Origin: Clostridia bacterium
GTDB lineage: Bacteria; Bacillota; Clostridia; RGIG7378
Assembly: GCA_017559445.1 (NCBI GenBank)
Contig: JAFYSJ010000019.1
Span: 46,926 to 110,925 of the forward strand
Direction: 5' to 3'
Length of the DNA: 64,000 bases
In this document: piece by piece, positions 16,972-26,581 of the stretch
Layout: every line of letters begins with the position of its first letter
Position numbering within the stretch: position 1 is the stretch's first letter
Program-made: the position numbers and the translations under genes
The notes under the pieces: generated by a model
What the model saw: the letters and a program-made list of their open reading frames with translations, nothing else
The model's database searches: none
Told to the model about the DNA's origin: nothing

Positions 16972-18130
16972 TAGACGTATATATATGGATAATGCAGCTA
17001 CAACTCCAGTTAGACCTGAAGTTGTTGAGGCAATGCTTCCATTCTTTACAGAGAATTTTGGTAATTCTTCTTCTGTGCATGCCTTTGGTAGAAATGCTCA
17101 GCAGGCTCTCATTGATGCAAGAGCAACTATGGCAGAGCTTCTTGGTTGCACACCTAACGAGATTTACTTCACATCCTGTGGTACAGAGTCTGACAACTGG
17201 GCTATTAGAGGCACAGCAACTAGACTTCGCAACAAGGGTAATCACATTATCACTTCTTCTATTGAGCATCCTGCAGTGCTTAATACATGTAAGCAGCTTG
17301 AAGCAGAGGGATGGAAGGTAACTTATCTTCCAGTTGATAAGTATGGCATTGTTTCCCCCGAGGATTTGGAGAAGGCTATTACAGATGAGACAGTTCTTGT
17401 AACAATCATGTGGGCTAACAATGAGATTGGTACAGTTCAGCCAATTCAGGAGCTTGCTAAGATTGCACATGACCATGGTGTTTTGTTCCATACAGATGCT
17501 GTTCAGGCAGCAGGTGCAATCAACATCAAGGTTAAGGAAGTTGGAGTGGACATGCTTTCCATTAGCGGTCACAAGTTCAACGCTCCTAAGGGCATTGGAT
17601 GTCTTTATATTCGCAAGGGTGTTCGTATTGATAACATTATCTATGGTGGTCATCAGGAGAGAGGTCATAGACCTGGTACTGAGAATATGCCTTACATCGT
17701 TGGTATGGCTACAGCACTTAAGCTTGCATACGAGGAAATGGATGCTAAGACAGAGCATTTGACTAAGCTTCGTAACCACATTATGGATAGAATCACAGCT
17801 GAGATTCCATATTGCTTTATTAACGGTCATAGAGAGCAGAGACTTCCAAACAACGTAAACGTATCTTTTGAGTACATCGAAGGTGAATCCATTTTGTTGT
17901 TCATGGATGCTAAGGGATTTGCACTTTCCAGTGGTTCTGCATGTACTTCTGCATCTTTGGATCCTTCCCATGTTTTGCTTGCAACTGGACTTTTGCACGA
18001 GCAGGCACATGGATCCATCCGTATTTCTCTTGGCAGAGACAATACAATGGAGGAGGCCGACTACTTGGTTGATTCATTGAAGGAAGTTGTGGCTAAGCTT
18101 AGAGCGATGTCACCATTGTTTAACAAATAA
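16964..18130 (+). CDS. iscS: Cysteine desulfurase IscS/NifS
   Basis: 388-aa PLP desulfurase supplying sulfur for Fe-S clusters. It begins IYMDNAATTPVRPEVVEAM; PLP lysine Lys204 lies in SGHKFNAPKG and active Cys327 in SSGSACTSASLD. ATG 16964 is chosen over the earlier TTG because the family starts there. The following gene is iscU, as expected for an iron-sulfur assembly pair. Confidence 0.96.
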   Translation: MSNRRIYMDNAATTPVRPEVVEAMLPFFTENFGNSSSVHAFGRNAQQALIDARATMAELLGCTPNEIYFTSCGTESDNWAIRGTATRLRNKGNHIITSSIEHPAVLNTCKQLEAEGWKVTYLPVDKYGIVSPEDLEKAITDETVLVTIMWANNEIGTVQPIQELAKIAHDHGVLFHTDAVQAAGAINIKVKEVGVDMLSISGHKFNAPKGIGCLYIRKGVRIDNIIYGGHQERGHRPGTENMPYIVGMATALKLAYEEMDAKTEHLTKLRNHIMDRITAEIPYCFINGHREQRLPNNVNVSFEYIEGESILLFMDAKGFALSSGSACTSASLDPSHVLLATGLLHEQAHGSIRISLGRDNTMEEADYLVDSLKEVVAKLRAMSPLFNK

Positions 18131-18146
18131 TCTTTAGGAGAGTAAC

Positions 18147-18608
18147 ATGATATATAGTGAAAAGGTAATGGATCATTTTATGAATCCTCGCAACGTGGGA
18201 GAGATTGAGAATCCCAGCGGTGTTGGCTATGTAGGCAACCCAAAGTGTGGCGATATTATGCAGATGTTTATTAAGGTTGAGAACGACATCATCGTAGATG
18301 CAAAGTTCAAGACTTTTGGTTGTGGTGCAGCTATTGCTTCTAGCAGCATGGCTACAGAACTTATTATTGGTAAGTCTATTGATGAGGCTATGGCTCTTTC
18401 TAACAAGGCTGTAGTAGACGCTCTTGATGGCCTTCCACCAACTAAGGTTCATTGCTCCGTATTGGCAGAGGATGCTATTGAGAGAGCAGTTTTTGATTAC
18501 CGCAAGAAGATGGGCCTTCTTTCTCAGCAAGAGATTGAGGAGACTCAGGCTAGATTTGATGCCGAGGATGCCTCTGATGAGGATCACGGAGTAGAGCTTG
18601 ATGCGTAA
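18147..18608 (+). CDS. iscU: Fe-S scaffold protein IscU/NifU N-terminal type
   Basis: 153-aa scaffold on which clusters are built with sulfur from IscS. The three ligand cysteines are visible in GNPKCGD, TFGCGAAIASSS and KVHCSV. The C-terminal tail is acidic. It is 16 bases after iscS with AGGAG, and overlaps the next gene by eight bases. Confidence 0.95.
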   Translation: MIYSEKVMDHFMNPRNVGEIENPSGVGYVGNPKCGDIMQMFIKVENDIIVDAKFKTFGCGAAIASSSMATELIIGKSIDEAMALSNKAVVDALDGLPPTKVHCSVLAEDAIERAVFDYRKKMGLLSQQEIEETQARFDAEDASDEDHGVELDA

Positions 18609-19830
18609 TTCCTGGGATGTAATTGTAATAGGTGCTGGTCCATCTGGTATGATGGCTGCTTTAACGTCTGCTCAAAGGGGCAGGCGTACTTGCATTGTTG
18701 AGAAAAACAAGGTTCCCGGCCGCAAGTTAGCTATTTGTGGAAAGGGTAGAGGCAATATTACAAACCAGTGCGATATGGAAGATTTGATGGCCAATATCCC
18801 TGGTAATAACAGATTCCTTTACTCTTCTTTTTCAAACTTTGACAATTATTCTGTAATTTATTTCTTCGAGGAAAATGGAGTTCCAACCAAGGTCGAAAGA
18901 GGTGGCAGAGTTTTCCCCGTATCTGATAGCGCAAAGGATATCGTTAACTGTCTTGTTGATAAATGTAATGAGTTGGGCGTTAGAATCTACACAAACGAAA
19001 ATGTAAATAGAATAGAGAAGCAGGAGGATGGTTCCTTCTACGTTAAGACTTCATCAGGCTTGGAACTTTATAGCGAGAGCTTGGTTATGGCAACAGGTGG
19101 TAAGTCTTATCCAGCAACTGGTTCCACAGGAGATGGTTATAGATTTGCTAAGTCACTTGGCCACAGCATTGTAGAGCCTAGACCTTCTCTTGTACCTTTG
19201 GTATCACCGAACAAGTGTTGCAAAGAAATGCAGGGACTTTCTCTTAAGAATGTTTCAGTTGATTTTTATATTGATGGCAACAAGGTATATTCCGATTTTG
19301 GGGAGATGATGTTCACACATTTTGGAGTAACAGGTCCTGTTATTTTAAGCGGAAGTAGAGGTTACGGTTCACCGTTTAACAAGGGTTACATATCTATTGA
19401 TCTTAAGCCTGCATTGGATGAGGAAACATTGGACAATCGTATTTTGAGAGACTTTGGTGAGGCTCCTAATAGAGAGTTTGCCAATAGTTTAAACAAGCTA
19501 TTGCCTACTAAGATGATTCCAGTATTTATCGAAAAGACAGGTATTAACCCCACAAGACAAGTTAACTCCATCACAAGACAGGAGAGACAAGCCATAGTAA
19601 AGTTGTTTAAGAACTTCACTATAGACATTACAGGTCCATCTGGTATTAACGAGGCTATCGTTACAGCAGGAGGCGTCTCTATTAAGGAGGTAACACCTCG
19701 TACAATGGAATCAAAAGTTTGCCCAGGACTTTACTTTGTGGGAGAACTTTTGGATGTTGACGGTTACACAGGTGGATTTAATTTAACAATAGCATTTTCT
19801 ACAGGCTACACTGCCGGTATGAATGTATAA
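18601..19830 (+). CDS. HI0933/YhiN-family flavoprotein
   Basis: 409-aa NAD(P)/FAD-dependent oxidoreductase of the HI0933 family, substrate unknown. The N-terminal dinucleotide fold is VIVIGAGPSGMMAALTSAQRG, followed by GRKLAICGKGRGNITN, MATGGKSYPATGSTGDGY and the C-terminal GELLDVDGYTGGFN. ATG 18601 is used; the TTG one codon earlier is less likely. It overlaps iscU and is nine bases before cmk. Confidence 0.9.
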   Translation: MRNSWDVIVIGAGPSGMMAALTSAQRGRRTCIVEKNKVPGRKLAICGKGRGNITNQCDMEDLMANIPGNNRFLYSSFSNFDNYSVIYFFEENGVPTKVERGGRVFPVSDSAKDIVNCLVDKCNELGVRIYTNENVNRIEKQEDGSFYVKTSSGLELYSESLVMATGGKSYPATGSTGDGYRFAKSLGHSIVEPRPSLVPLVSPNKCCKEMQGLSLKNVSVDFYIDGNKVYSDFGEMMFTHFGVTGPVILSGSRGYGSPFNKGYISIDLKPALDEETLDNRILRDFGEAPNREFANSLNKLLPTKMIPVFIEKTGINPTRQVNSITRQERQAIVKLFKNFTIDITGPSGINEAIVTAGGVSIKEVTPRTMESKVCPGLYFVGELLDVDGYTGGFNLTIAFSTGYTAGMNV

Positions 19831-19839
19831 GGAGGATAT

Positions 19840-20499
19840 ATGATTTCTATTGCAATTGACGGTCCTGCAGGCGCAGGTAAGAGTACATTGGCTAAGGCAC
19901 TTGCCAGCCAGCTTGGCTACATCTACATCGATACAGGAGCTATGTATAGAACAGTTGCTCTTTGGTACATTCGCCACGGTATCGATACTAAGGACAAGGA
20001 TGCAATGCTTCCACACTTAGATAATATTGCAATTGATGTTAAGAATATTGATGGCGTTCAGCATATGTTCATGGACGGTGAGGACGTAAACGGCTTTATC
20101 CGTACACCAGAGGTTTCCATGGGCGCATCTAACGTTGCAGTTGTTCCAGAAATTAGACTTAAGCTCGTTGAAATTCAGCGTCAGCTTGCATCTCGCAACA
20201 ACGTAATTATGGATGGTAGAGATATCGGTACATATGTATTGCCTAATGCTGAGCTTAAGATTTTCCTTAGCGCAACTCCTGAGGCACGTGCTAAGCGTCG
20301 TTTCCTTGAGAATGAGACTAAGGGTATCTTCACACCATATGAGGAAGTTCTCACAGATATGATTGCAAGAGACAAGCAGGATTCTGAGAGATCCTTTGCA
20401 CCTCTTAAGGCTGCAGACGATGCAGTTATGCTTGATAACACAACAATGTCTGTTGAGGATACAATTGTGTTCATTAAGGGACTTTTGGAGAAAATCTAA
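19840..20499 (+). CDS. cmk: Cytidylate kinase
   Basis: 219-aa (d)CMP kinase. P-loop GPAGAGKST at residues 8-16; DTGAMYRTVALW and the MDGRDIGTYVLPNA segment are diagnostic. It leads the cmk-plsC-ispH/rpsA run that is a common gene order in Clostridia. AAGGAGG precedes the start and the stop overlaps plsC by one base. Confidence 0.97.
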   Translation: MISIAIDGPAGAGKSTLAKALASQLGYIYIDTGAMYRTVALWYIRHGIDTKDKDAMLPHLDNIAIDVKNIDGVQHMFMDGEDVNGFIRTPEVSMGASNVAVVPEIRLKLVEIQRQLASRNNVIMDGRDIGTYVLPNAELKIFLSATPEARAKRRFLENETKGIFTPYEEVLTDMIARDKQDSERSFAPLKAADDAVMLDNTTMSVEDTIVFIKGLLEKI

Positions 20500-21083
20500 T
20501 GGTTTATAAAATAGTTATTTGGATTGCTCGTCAGGTAATCCGATTGGTATTTAGAGTAAAGGTTGTTGGTAGAGAAAACATTCCATCTGAGGGCAACGTA
20601 GTTGTATGTTACAATCATCGTAGCGCATGGGATGGCATCTCTATTGCTCTTTACAACAAACGTCGTAAGCTTATTTTGGTGGCCAAAAAGGAATTGTTTA
20701 AAAATAAGCTATTTGCGCCTATTCTTAAGTATTTTGGCGGAGTTCCTGTTAACCGTGGTACAGCAGACTTGCGTATGTTCAAGACTGTTTCTCAGGCCAT
20801 GAATGACAAGAATATGATTGCCATCGCACCTTACGGCACAAGAGTTAAGGATGAGGATCTTAAGAACGTTAAGGTTCACGCAGGTGCTATGCTTATTGCA
20901 ACTAAGGCTGATGCTTGGGTTGTGCCTTGCACAGTAGATGGAGACTTTAAATTCTGGCACAAGATTACACTTACTTTTGGTAAACCTCGCAAGTATACTG
21001 AATTGACCAATGGCGCAGAAATGCAAGAGGCAACTTGGGAACTTATGAGAGAAATTGAAGCAGTTAGAGGAGTTACACTGTGA
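20499..21083 (+). CDS. plsC: 1-acyl-sn-glycerol-3-phosphate acyltransferase
   Basis: 194-aa PlsC-type membrane enzyme making phosphatidic acid. The catalytic HxxxxD box is NHRSAWDG; the second box is GGVPVNRG and the third APYGTR, a variant of the usual PEGTRS. The N-terminal hydrophobic helix is short. It is translationally coupled to both neighbours. Confidence 0.92.
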   Translation: MVYKIVIWIARQVIRLVFRVKVVGRENIPSEGNVVVCYNHRSAWDGISIALYNKRRKLILVAKKELFKNKLFAPILKYFGGVPVNRGTADLRMFKTVSQAMNDKNMIAIAPYGTRVKDEDLKNVKVHAGAMLIATKADAWVVPCTVDGDFKFWHKITLTFGKPRKYTELTNGAEMQEATWELMREIEAVRGVTL

Positions 21084-23071
21084 TTAATACAACCATTGCA
21101 GAACATAGCGGCTTTTGCTACGGAGTAAATAGAGCTGTTGATATGGCATATGAGCATATTTCTCAGCCTGGTACTCTTTATTGCTATGGAATGCTTGTGC
21201 ATAACGAGGCCGTAATGGAGGATTTGTCTTCTAAGGGCATGGTTGTTGTTAAGGATTTGGCTGAGATTCCTGCTGGCGGAAGAGTTTTGATTCGCGCCCA
21301 TGGAACTGGCAAGGCTTTTTACGAAAAGTGTAATGATGTTGGTATCACAGTTGTAGATGCCACATGTCCAAGTGTTGCTAAGATTCACAAAATAGTTGAG
21401 AGAGAATCTTTGGATCAGAGAACAATTGTTATTATTGGCGATTCTGCTCATCCAGAGGTTATTGGTATTGCAGGTTGGTGTTCCAATCCAATACACGTTG
21501 ATAACATGGCTCATGCAGAGAAAATTGTTTCTGAGGGCACATTATCTAAATTAAATGTATCTGTTGTTACACAGACAACAATGGATGCAAAGGAGGCAGA
21601 CAAAATTATTGCACTCCTTAAGGACAATGTAGAGGATATAAAGGTATTTAATACAGTTTGTCATGCAACAAGATTACGTCAGGAAGCAGCTCAAAAATTG
21701 GCAAAAGAATCTGATGTAATGTTGGTTATTGGAAGTAAAAAAAGTTCCAATACTCAAAAACTTGCAAAAATATGTAAGGATTTTTGCAAAACTACTTATT
21801 TGGTTGAAAATGTCAGTGATATTCAATTGACATTTGATGGTGCAAATAAGTATAATATTGGCATTGTGGCTGGGGCAAGTACGCCCAGCTGGGTAATCAA
21901 GGAGGTAACAAGTTACATGGATCAGTTTAACAACGTGAACGAAATGAATTTTGCAGAGGAGCTGGAGAAGTCATTCGTTACACTCACAAACGGCCAGATT
22001 GTTAAGGGTACCGTCATTGGTAAGGATGACCAGGGCGTTATCGTTAATGTTGGTTTTAAGTCCGACGGAATCGTAAGCTATCACGAGTTCTCTGACGACC
22101 CAAATTTCACACCCGACCAGGTAGAGCTTGGTGCAGAGGTTGAGGTTAAGGTTCTTAGAGTTATCGATTCTGAGGGCGTAGTCGTTCTTTCTAAGAAGAG
22201 AGTAGACCAGCAGAAGTTTAGTTTAGCAGTAGAGGAGGCCTACAACAGCGAGACACCAATCCAGGCAACTGTTACAGAGACTGTTAATGGCGGCGTTATT
22301 GCTATGTATGGACCTGTAAGGATTTTCGTTCCTGCATCTCAGGTTACATCTAGACGCGTTAAGGATTTCAACGATTTCGTAGGCAATACATACGAGATTA
22401 AGGTTATCGAGTACAACAAGGCTAAGCGTAAGATCATCGGTTCTATTAAGGCTCTTGCAGATGCTAAGCGTAAGGCAGCAGAGGCAGAACTTTGGGCAAA
22501 CATTGAGGTTAATAAGGAGTACACAGGTGTTGTTAAGTCCCTTACTAACTTTGGTGCTTTCGTAGACATTGGTGGTGTAGATGGTCTTGTTCACCTTTCT
22601 GAGATGTCTTGGCAGAGAGTTCGTCACGCAAGTGATGTTCTTAAGGTAGGTCAGGAAGTTTCCGTATTCGTTAAGGATTTCAACACAGAGACTAAGAAGA
22701 TTTCTCTTGGATACCGCAGAGCAGAGGATAATCCTTGGGCAGATGCAGAGAACAAGTATGCTATCGGCACAGTTGTTACTGCAACAGTTATGAGAATTGT
22801 TCCTTTCGGTGCATTCGTAGAGATCGTTCCTGGTGTTGACGGACTTGTTCACATTTCTCAGATCTCCAGCGTTAGAATTTCTAAGGCAGAGGATGTTCTT
22901 TCTGTAGGAATGGTAGTTGAGGCTAAGGTTATCGAGGCTGATTTCGAGGCTAAGAAGATTAACCTTTCCATCAAGGAAGTTGCTCCAATCGACCCCGTTG
23001 TTGAAGAGGTTGAGGAGAACGATGTAGTAGATGCTGACAACGAAGCAGCAGAGACAATCATCGAGATCTAA
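21080..23071 (+). CDS. ispH: IspH-RpsA fusion: HMBPP reductase / ribosomal protein S1
   Basis: 663-aa bifunctional protein. The N-terminal 280 residues are IspH, the last enzyme of the MEP isoprenoid pathway; three [4Fe-4S] cysteines are seen in HSGFCYGVNRA, VDATCPSVAK and NTVCHATRL. The rest is an S1 protein with four S1 repeats starting near residues 300, 385, 470 and 555, and an acidic tail. This fusion is known in many Clostridia. The start is GTG 21080 within the plsC stop. Bases about 21600-21860 use AAA and CAA far more than the flanks. Confidence 0.95.
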   Translation: MINTTIAEHSGFCYGVNRAVDMAYEHISQPGTLYCYGMLVHNEAVMEDLSSKGMVVVKDLAEIPAGGRVLIRAHGTGKAFYEKCNDVGITVVDATCPSVAKIHKIVERESLDQRTIVIIGDSAHPEVIGIAGWCSNPIHVDNMAHAEKIVSEGTLSKLNVSVVTQTTMDAKEADKIIALLKDNVEDIKVFNTVCHATRLRQEAAQKLAKESDVMLVIGSKKSSNTQKLAKICKDFCKTTYLVENVSDIQLTFDGANKYNIGIVAGASTPSWVIKEVTSYMDQFNNVNEMNFAEELEKSFVTLTNGQIVKGTVIGKDDQGVIVNVGFKSDGIVSYHEFSDDPNFTPDQVELGAEVEVKVLRVIDSEGVVVLSKKRVDQQKFSLAVEEAYNSETPIQATVTETVNGGVIAMYGPVRIFVPASQVTSRRVKDFNDFVGNTYEIKVIEYNKAKRKIIGSIKALADAKRKAAEAELWANIEVNKEYTGVVKSLTNFGAFVDIGGVDGLVHLSEMSWQRVRHASDVLKVGQEVSVFVKDFNTETKKISLGYRRAEDNPWADAENKYAIGTVVTATVMRIVPFGAFVEIVPGVDGLVHISQISSVRISKAEDVLSVGMVVEAKVIEADFEAKKINLSIKEVAPIDPVVEEVEENDVVDADNEAAETIIEI

Positions 23072-23089
23072 TTTTGTTATTAACATGCC

Positions 23090-23118
23090 ATCCGTCATGC
23101 TGAATAAGTGTGACGGAT
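23090..23118. other. Stem-loop between ispH-rpsA and acpP
   Basis: ATCCGTCA (23090-23097) pairs with TGACGGAT (23111-23118) across a 13-nt loop; no T run follows. It could be an operator, an RNA processing site or a weak terminator. Confidence 0.45.
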
Positions 23119-23146
23119 TCGGTGTGTAGAAAAGGAGATATTAGAT

Positions 23147-23371
23147 ATGAAGGAGAAGATTCTCGCTATCGTTGCAGACAAGATGAGAATTGACGTTGAT
23201 AAGATTACAGATGATGCTAATCTTGTTGAGGACCTTGGTGCTAACTCTATTGATGTTGTAGAGGTTATCATGGCTCTCGAAGAGGAGTTCAACGTTCAGT
23301 TCGATGAGGATTTGGCAGCTGACATGAAGACAATTAATGACTTGGTTAGCTACATCGAAAAGAATCAATAA
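23147..23371 (+). CDS. acpP: Acyl carrier protein
   Basis: 74-aa ACP for fatty-acid synthesis. The phosphopantetheine serine is in GANSIDVVEVIMALEEEF, where the usual DSLD is NSID, a natural variant in Clostridia. AAGGAG precedes the start. It stands alone between ispH-rpsA and gapA rather than in a fab cluster. Confidence 0.95.
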   Translation: MKEKILAIVADKMRIDVDKITDDANLVEDLGANSIDVVEVIMALEEEFNVQFDEDLAADMKTINDLVSYIEKNQ

Positions 23372-23427
23372 TTTAAATTAGTTTACAAAAATATTTCAAT
23401 ATATTTGTATATTAGGAGGTTTTTACT

Positions 23428-24480
23428 ATGGTAAAAGTTGCTATTAACGGTTTCGGACGTATTGGTCGTCTTGCTTTCCGTCAGATGTTCGTTGCTGAGG
23501 GTTATGAGGTTGTTGCTATTAACGATCTTACAAGCCCTAAGATGCTTGCTCACTTGCTCAAGTATGATACAGCACAGGGTGGTTTCTGTGGTGCATACGG
23601 TGAGGGTCTCCACACAGTTGAGGCTACAGAGGATTCCATCATTGTAGATGGCAAGAACATTAAGATTTATGCTGAGAAGGATGCTATTAACTGCCCTTGG
23701 AAGGCTCTTGATGTTGACGTAGTTCTTGAGTGCACAGGTTTCTACACAGATATCGCTGATGCAAACAAGCACATCCTTGCTGGTGCTAAGAAGGTTGTTA
23801 TTTCTGCTCCTGCTTCTAACAAGAAGGATGCTGATAACTTCGCAGATCCTAAGACAATCGTATTCAACGTAAACAACACAACACTTACAGCTGATGACAA
23901 GATCATTTCTGCTGCATCTTGCACAACTAACTGCTTGGCTCCTATGACTCAGGCTCTTAACAACACATATCCTGTTGTTTCTGGTATCATGACAACTGTT
24001 CATGCTTACACAGGTGACCAGATGATCCTTGATGGTCCTCAGAGAAAGGGTGACCTTAGAAGATCTAGAGCTGGTGCTATGAACATCGTTCCTAACTCCA
24101 CAGGTGCTGCTAAGGCTATCGGTCTTGTACTTCCTGAGCTCAACGGTAAGCTTATCGGTTCTGCTCAGCGTATCCCAACAGCTACAGGTTCTACAACAAT
24201 CCTTGTTGCTGTAGTTAAGGGTAAGGATGTAACAAAGGAGTCCATCAATGCTGCTATGAAGGCTGCTGCAAACGAGTCCTTCGGTTACAACACAGATGAG
24301 ATCGTATCTTCTGACATTATCGGCATGAAGTATGGTTCTTTGTTTGATGCAACTCAGACAATGGTTTCTAAGATCGACGATGAGACATATCAGGTACAGG
24401 TAGTATCTTGGTATGACAACGAGAACTCTTACACATCTCAGATGGTAAGAACAATCAAGTACTTCGCTGAGCTTAACTAA
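23428..24480 (+). CDS. gapA: Glyceraldehyde-3-phosphate dehydrogenase
   Basis: 350-aa NAD-dependent GAPDH. The NAD-binding start is [19 protein letters not shown]; catalytic Cys is in [10 protein letters not shown], with the downstream HAYTGDQ and SWYDNENSY motifs. AGGAGG precedes the start and codon bias is strong, fitting high expression. It ends at a strong terminator before pgk, so gapA can be expressed above the rest of the glycolytic block. Confidence 0.98.
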   Translation: MVKVAINGFGRIGRLAFRQMFVAEGYEVVAINDLTSPKMLAHLLKYDTAQGGFCGAYGEGLHTVEATEDSIIVDGKNIKIYAEKDAINCPWKALDVDVVLECTGFYTDIADANKHILAGAKKVVISAPASNKKDADNFADPKTIVFNVNNTTLTADDKIISAASCTTNCLAPMTQALNNTYPVVSGIMTTVHAYTGDQMILDGPQRKGDLRRSRAGAMNIVPNSTGAAKAIGLVLPELNGKLIGSAQRIPTATGSTTILVAVVKGKDVTKESINAAMKAAANESFGYNTDEIVSSDIIGMKYGSLFDATQTMVSKIDDETYQVQVVSWYDNENSYTSQMVRTIKYFAELN

Positions 24481-24492
24481 TTAAAACCTACT

Positions 24493-24529
24493 AGCCCATG
24501 CCCACCCAAAGTGGGTTTGGGCTTTTTTT
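24493..24529 (+). terminator. Terminator of gapA
   Basis: Nested stem AGCCCA..CCCAC / GTGGG..TGGGCT followed by seven T residues. Confidence 0.9.
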
Positions 24530-24555
24530 ACGTAAACACTTAAAGGAGAATAAAA

Positions 24556-25737
24556 ATGCTTAATAAGAAGTCAGTTGACGATATTAACGTAAAGGGCTTA
24601 AGAGTCCTTTGCAGATGCGATTTTAACGTACCGATTATCGATGGTAAGATTACAGACGACACAAGACTTGTTGCTGCTCTTCCAACAATCAAGAAGCTTA
24701 TTGCTGATGGTGGTAAGGTTATTCTTTGCTCTCACCTTGGCAAGCCAAAGGGACCTGATGCTAAGTTCTCTCTTGCTCCAGTAGCAGAGGCTCTTACAGC
24801 TCTCCTTGGTCAGGAAGTTGTATTCGCAGCAGATGATACAGTTGTTGGTGACAACGCAAGAGCTGCAGTTGCAAACATGAAGAACGGCGATGTTGTTCTT
24901 CTTCAGAACACAAGATACAGAGCAGAGGAGTCTAAGTGCGGTGAGGAGTTCTCCAAGGATTTGGCTTCCATCTGTGATGCATTCGTAAATGATGCTTTCG
25001 GTACAGCTCACAGAGCACACTGCTCCAACGTTGGTGTTACAAAGTATGTTGACACAGCAGCAGTTGGTTACCTTATGCAGAAGGAGATTGACTTCCTTGG
25101 TAACGCAGTAGATAACCCTGTTAGACCTTTCGTAGCAGTACTTGGTGGTTCTAAGGTATCTTCCAAGATTTCTGTTATCGAGAACCTTCTTACAAAGGTT
25201 GATAAGCTCATCATCGGTGGTGGTATGTCTTACACATTCTTTGCAGCAAAGGGCTACAATGTAGGTACATCTCTTCTTGAGGCAGATTACATTGAGTATG
25301 CTAAGGAAATGCTTGCAAAGGCTGGCGATAAGCTTCTTCTTCCTGTTGATACAGTTATTGCAGACGATTTCTCTAACGATGCTAACTTCAAGGTAGTTGA
25401 TGCAGATAAGTTCGATGAGGGTTGGATGGGTATGGATATCGGTCCTAAGACAAGAACAATCTTCGCTGAGGCTCTTAAGTCTGCTAAGACAGTTGTTTGG
25501 AACGGACCTATGGGCGTATTCGAGATGCCAAACTTCTCCAAGGGTACTATGGCAGTTGCTGAGTGCCTTGCAAACATTGAGGCTACAACAATCATCGGTG
25601 GTGGTGATTCCGCAGCAGCTGTTAACCAGATGGGTTACGGCGACAAGATGTCCCACATTTCCACAGGTGGTGGTGCTTCCCTTGAGTTCCTTGAGGGTAA
25701 GGAGCTTCCCGGTGTTGCAGCAGCAAACGATAAGTAA
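24556..25737 (+). CDS. pgk: Phosphoglycerate kinase
   Basis: 393-aa ATP-forming glycolytic kinase. Hallmarks: [20 protein letters not shown], the hinge region, and the nucleotide-site [13 protein letters not shown] with [20 protein letters not shown]. The order gapA-pgk-tpiA-gpmI is kept. AAAGGAG precedes the start. Confidence 0.98.
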   Translation: MLNKKSVDDINVKGLRVLCRCDFNVPIIDGKITDDTRLVAALPTIKKLIADGGKVILCSHLGKPKGPDAKFSLAPVAEALTALLGQEVVFAADDTVVGDNARAAVANMKNGDVVLLQNTRYRAEESKCGEEFSKDLASICDAFVNDAFGTAHRAHCSNVGVTKYVDTAAVGYLMQKEIDFLGNAVDNPVRPFVAVLGGSKVSSKISVIENLLTKVDKLIIGGGMSYTFFAAKGYNVGTSLLEADYIEYAKEMLAKAGDKLLLPVDTVIADDFSNDANFKVVDADKFDEGWMGMDIGPKTRTIFAEALKSAKTVVWNGPMGVFEMPNFSKGTMAVAECLANIEATTIIGGGDSAAAVNQMGYGDKMSHISTGGGASLEFLEGKELPGVAAANDK

Positions 25738-25761
25738 TTTATTTCAATAGAGGTATATAAA

Positions 25762-26511
25762 ATGTCTAGAATTAAGATGGCAGCAGGTAACTGGAAGATG
25801 AACAATGGCGTTAAGGCAGCTATTGATTTCGTAAACCAGGTTATTCCTGCAGTTAAGGATTCCAACAATGAGGTTGTTCTCGGTGTTCCTTTCGTATGCA
25901 TTCCTGATGTAGCTAAGCTTTGCGCTGGCACAAACGTTAAGGTTGCAGCACAGAACATGTATTTCAAGGATAGCGGCGCTTACACAGGTGAGGTTTCCGG
26001 ACCTATGCTTGCTGAGCTTGGCGTTTCCTACGTAATCATCGGTCACTCTGAGCGTAGAGAGTACTTCGCAGAGACAGATGAGACAGTTAACCTTAAGGCT
26101 AAGGCAGTATTTGCTCATGGCATGACACCAATCATTTGCTGTGGTGAGACACTCGAGCAGAGAGAGCTTGGCATCAAGGACGAGTGGATCAGAATGCAGA
26201 TTAAGCTTGCTCTTAAGGATCTTACAGCTGAGCAGGTTTCTGCAACAGTTATTGCTTACGAGCCTATTTGGGCTATCGGCACAGGTGTTACAGCTACATC
26301 TGAGCAGGCTCAGGAGGTTTGCCACCTTATTAGAGAGTGCGTAGCAGAGCTTTACTCCAGAGAGGTAGCTGATGCAGTTCGCGTTCTTTACGGTGGTAGC
26401 GTTAAGGCTTCCAACTGCAAGGAGCTCTTCGGTATGGCAGATATCGACGGCGGTCTTGTTGGTGGCGCTAGCCTTAAGATTGACGAGTGGCAGGCAATTT
26501 CTAACTGCTAA
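25762..26511 (+). CDS. tpiA: Triosephosphate isomerase
   Basis: 249-aa TIM barrel. Catalytic residues are visible in AAGNWKMN (Lys), [10 protein letters not shown] (His) and [11 protein letters not shown] (Glu). 24 bases after pgk. Confidence 0.98.
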   Translation: MSRIKMAAGNWKMNNGVKAAIDFVNQVIPAVKDSNNEVVLGVPFVCIPDVAKLCAGTNVKVAAQNMYFKDSGAYTGEVSGPMLAELGVSYVIIGHSERREYFAETDETVNLKAKAVFAHGMTPIICCGETLEQRELGIKDEWIRMQIKLALKDLTAEQVSATVIAYEPIWAIGTGVTATSEQAQEVCHLIRECVAELYSREVADAVRVLYGGSVKASNCKELFGMADIDGGLVGGASLKIDEWQAISNC

Positions 26512-26527
26512 TAGTTAAAATCATCAA

Positions 26528-26558
26528 TATGGCCGTGTCTTTTTAGGATGCGGCCATA
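26528..26558 (+). other. Stem-loop between tpiA and gpmI
   Basis: TATGGCCG / CGGCCATA, 8 bp, with a T-rich loop but no T run after it. Probably an mRNA processing or stabilising hairpin rather than a full terminator. Confidence 0.5.
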
Positions 26559-26581
26559 AGTTATGTAAAAGGAGAGTTATT

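Noticed and set aside
16961..18010. 349-codon open frame opposite iscS
   Set aside because: Same codon-bias artefact; iscS is unambiguous on the other strand.
21080..23071. ispH-rpsA fusion as a novelty
   Set aside because: This fusion is well known in Clostridia; only its internal codon patch was kept as a finding.
24598..25656. 352-codon open frame opposite pgk
   Set aside because: Antisense shadow of a highly biased gene, composition rich in Cys, Leu and Asn with no recognisable domain.
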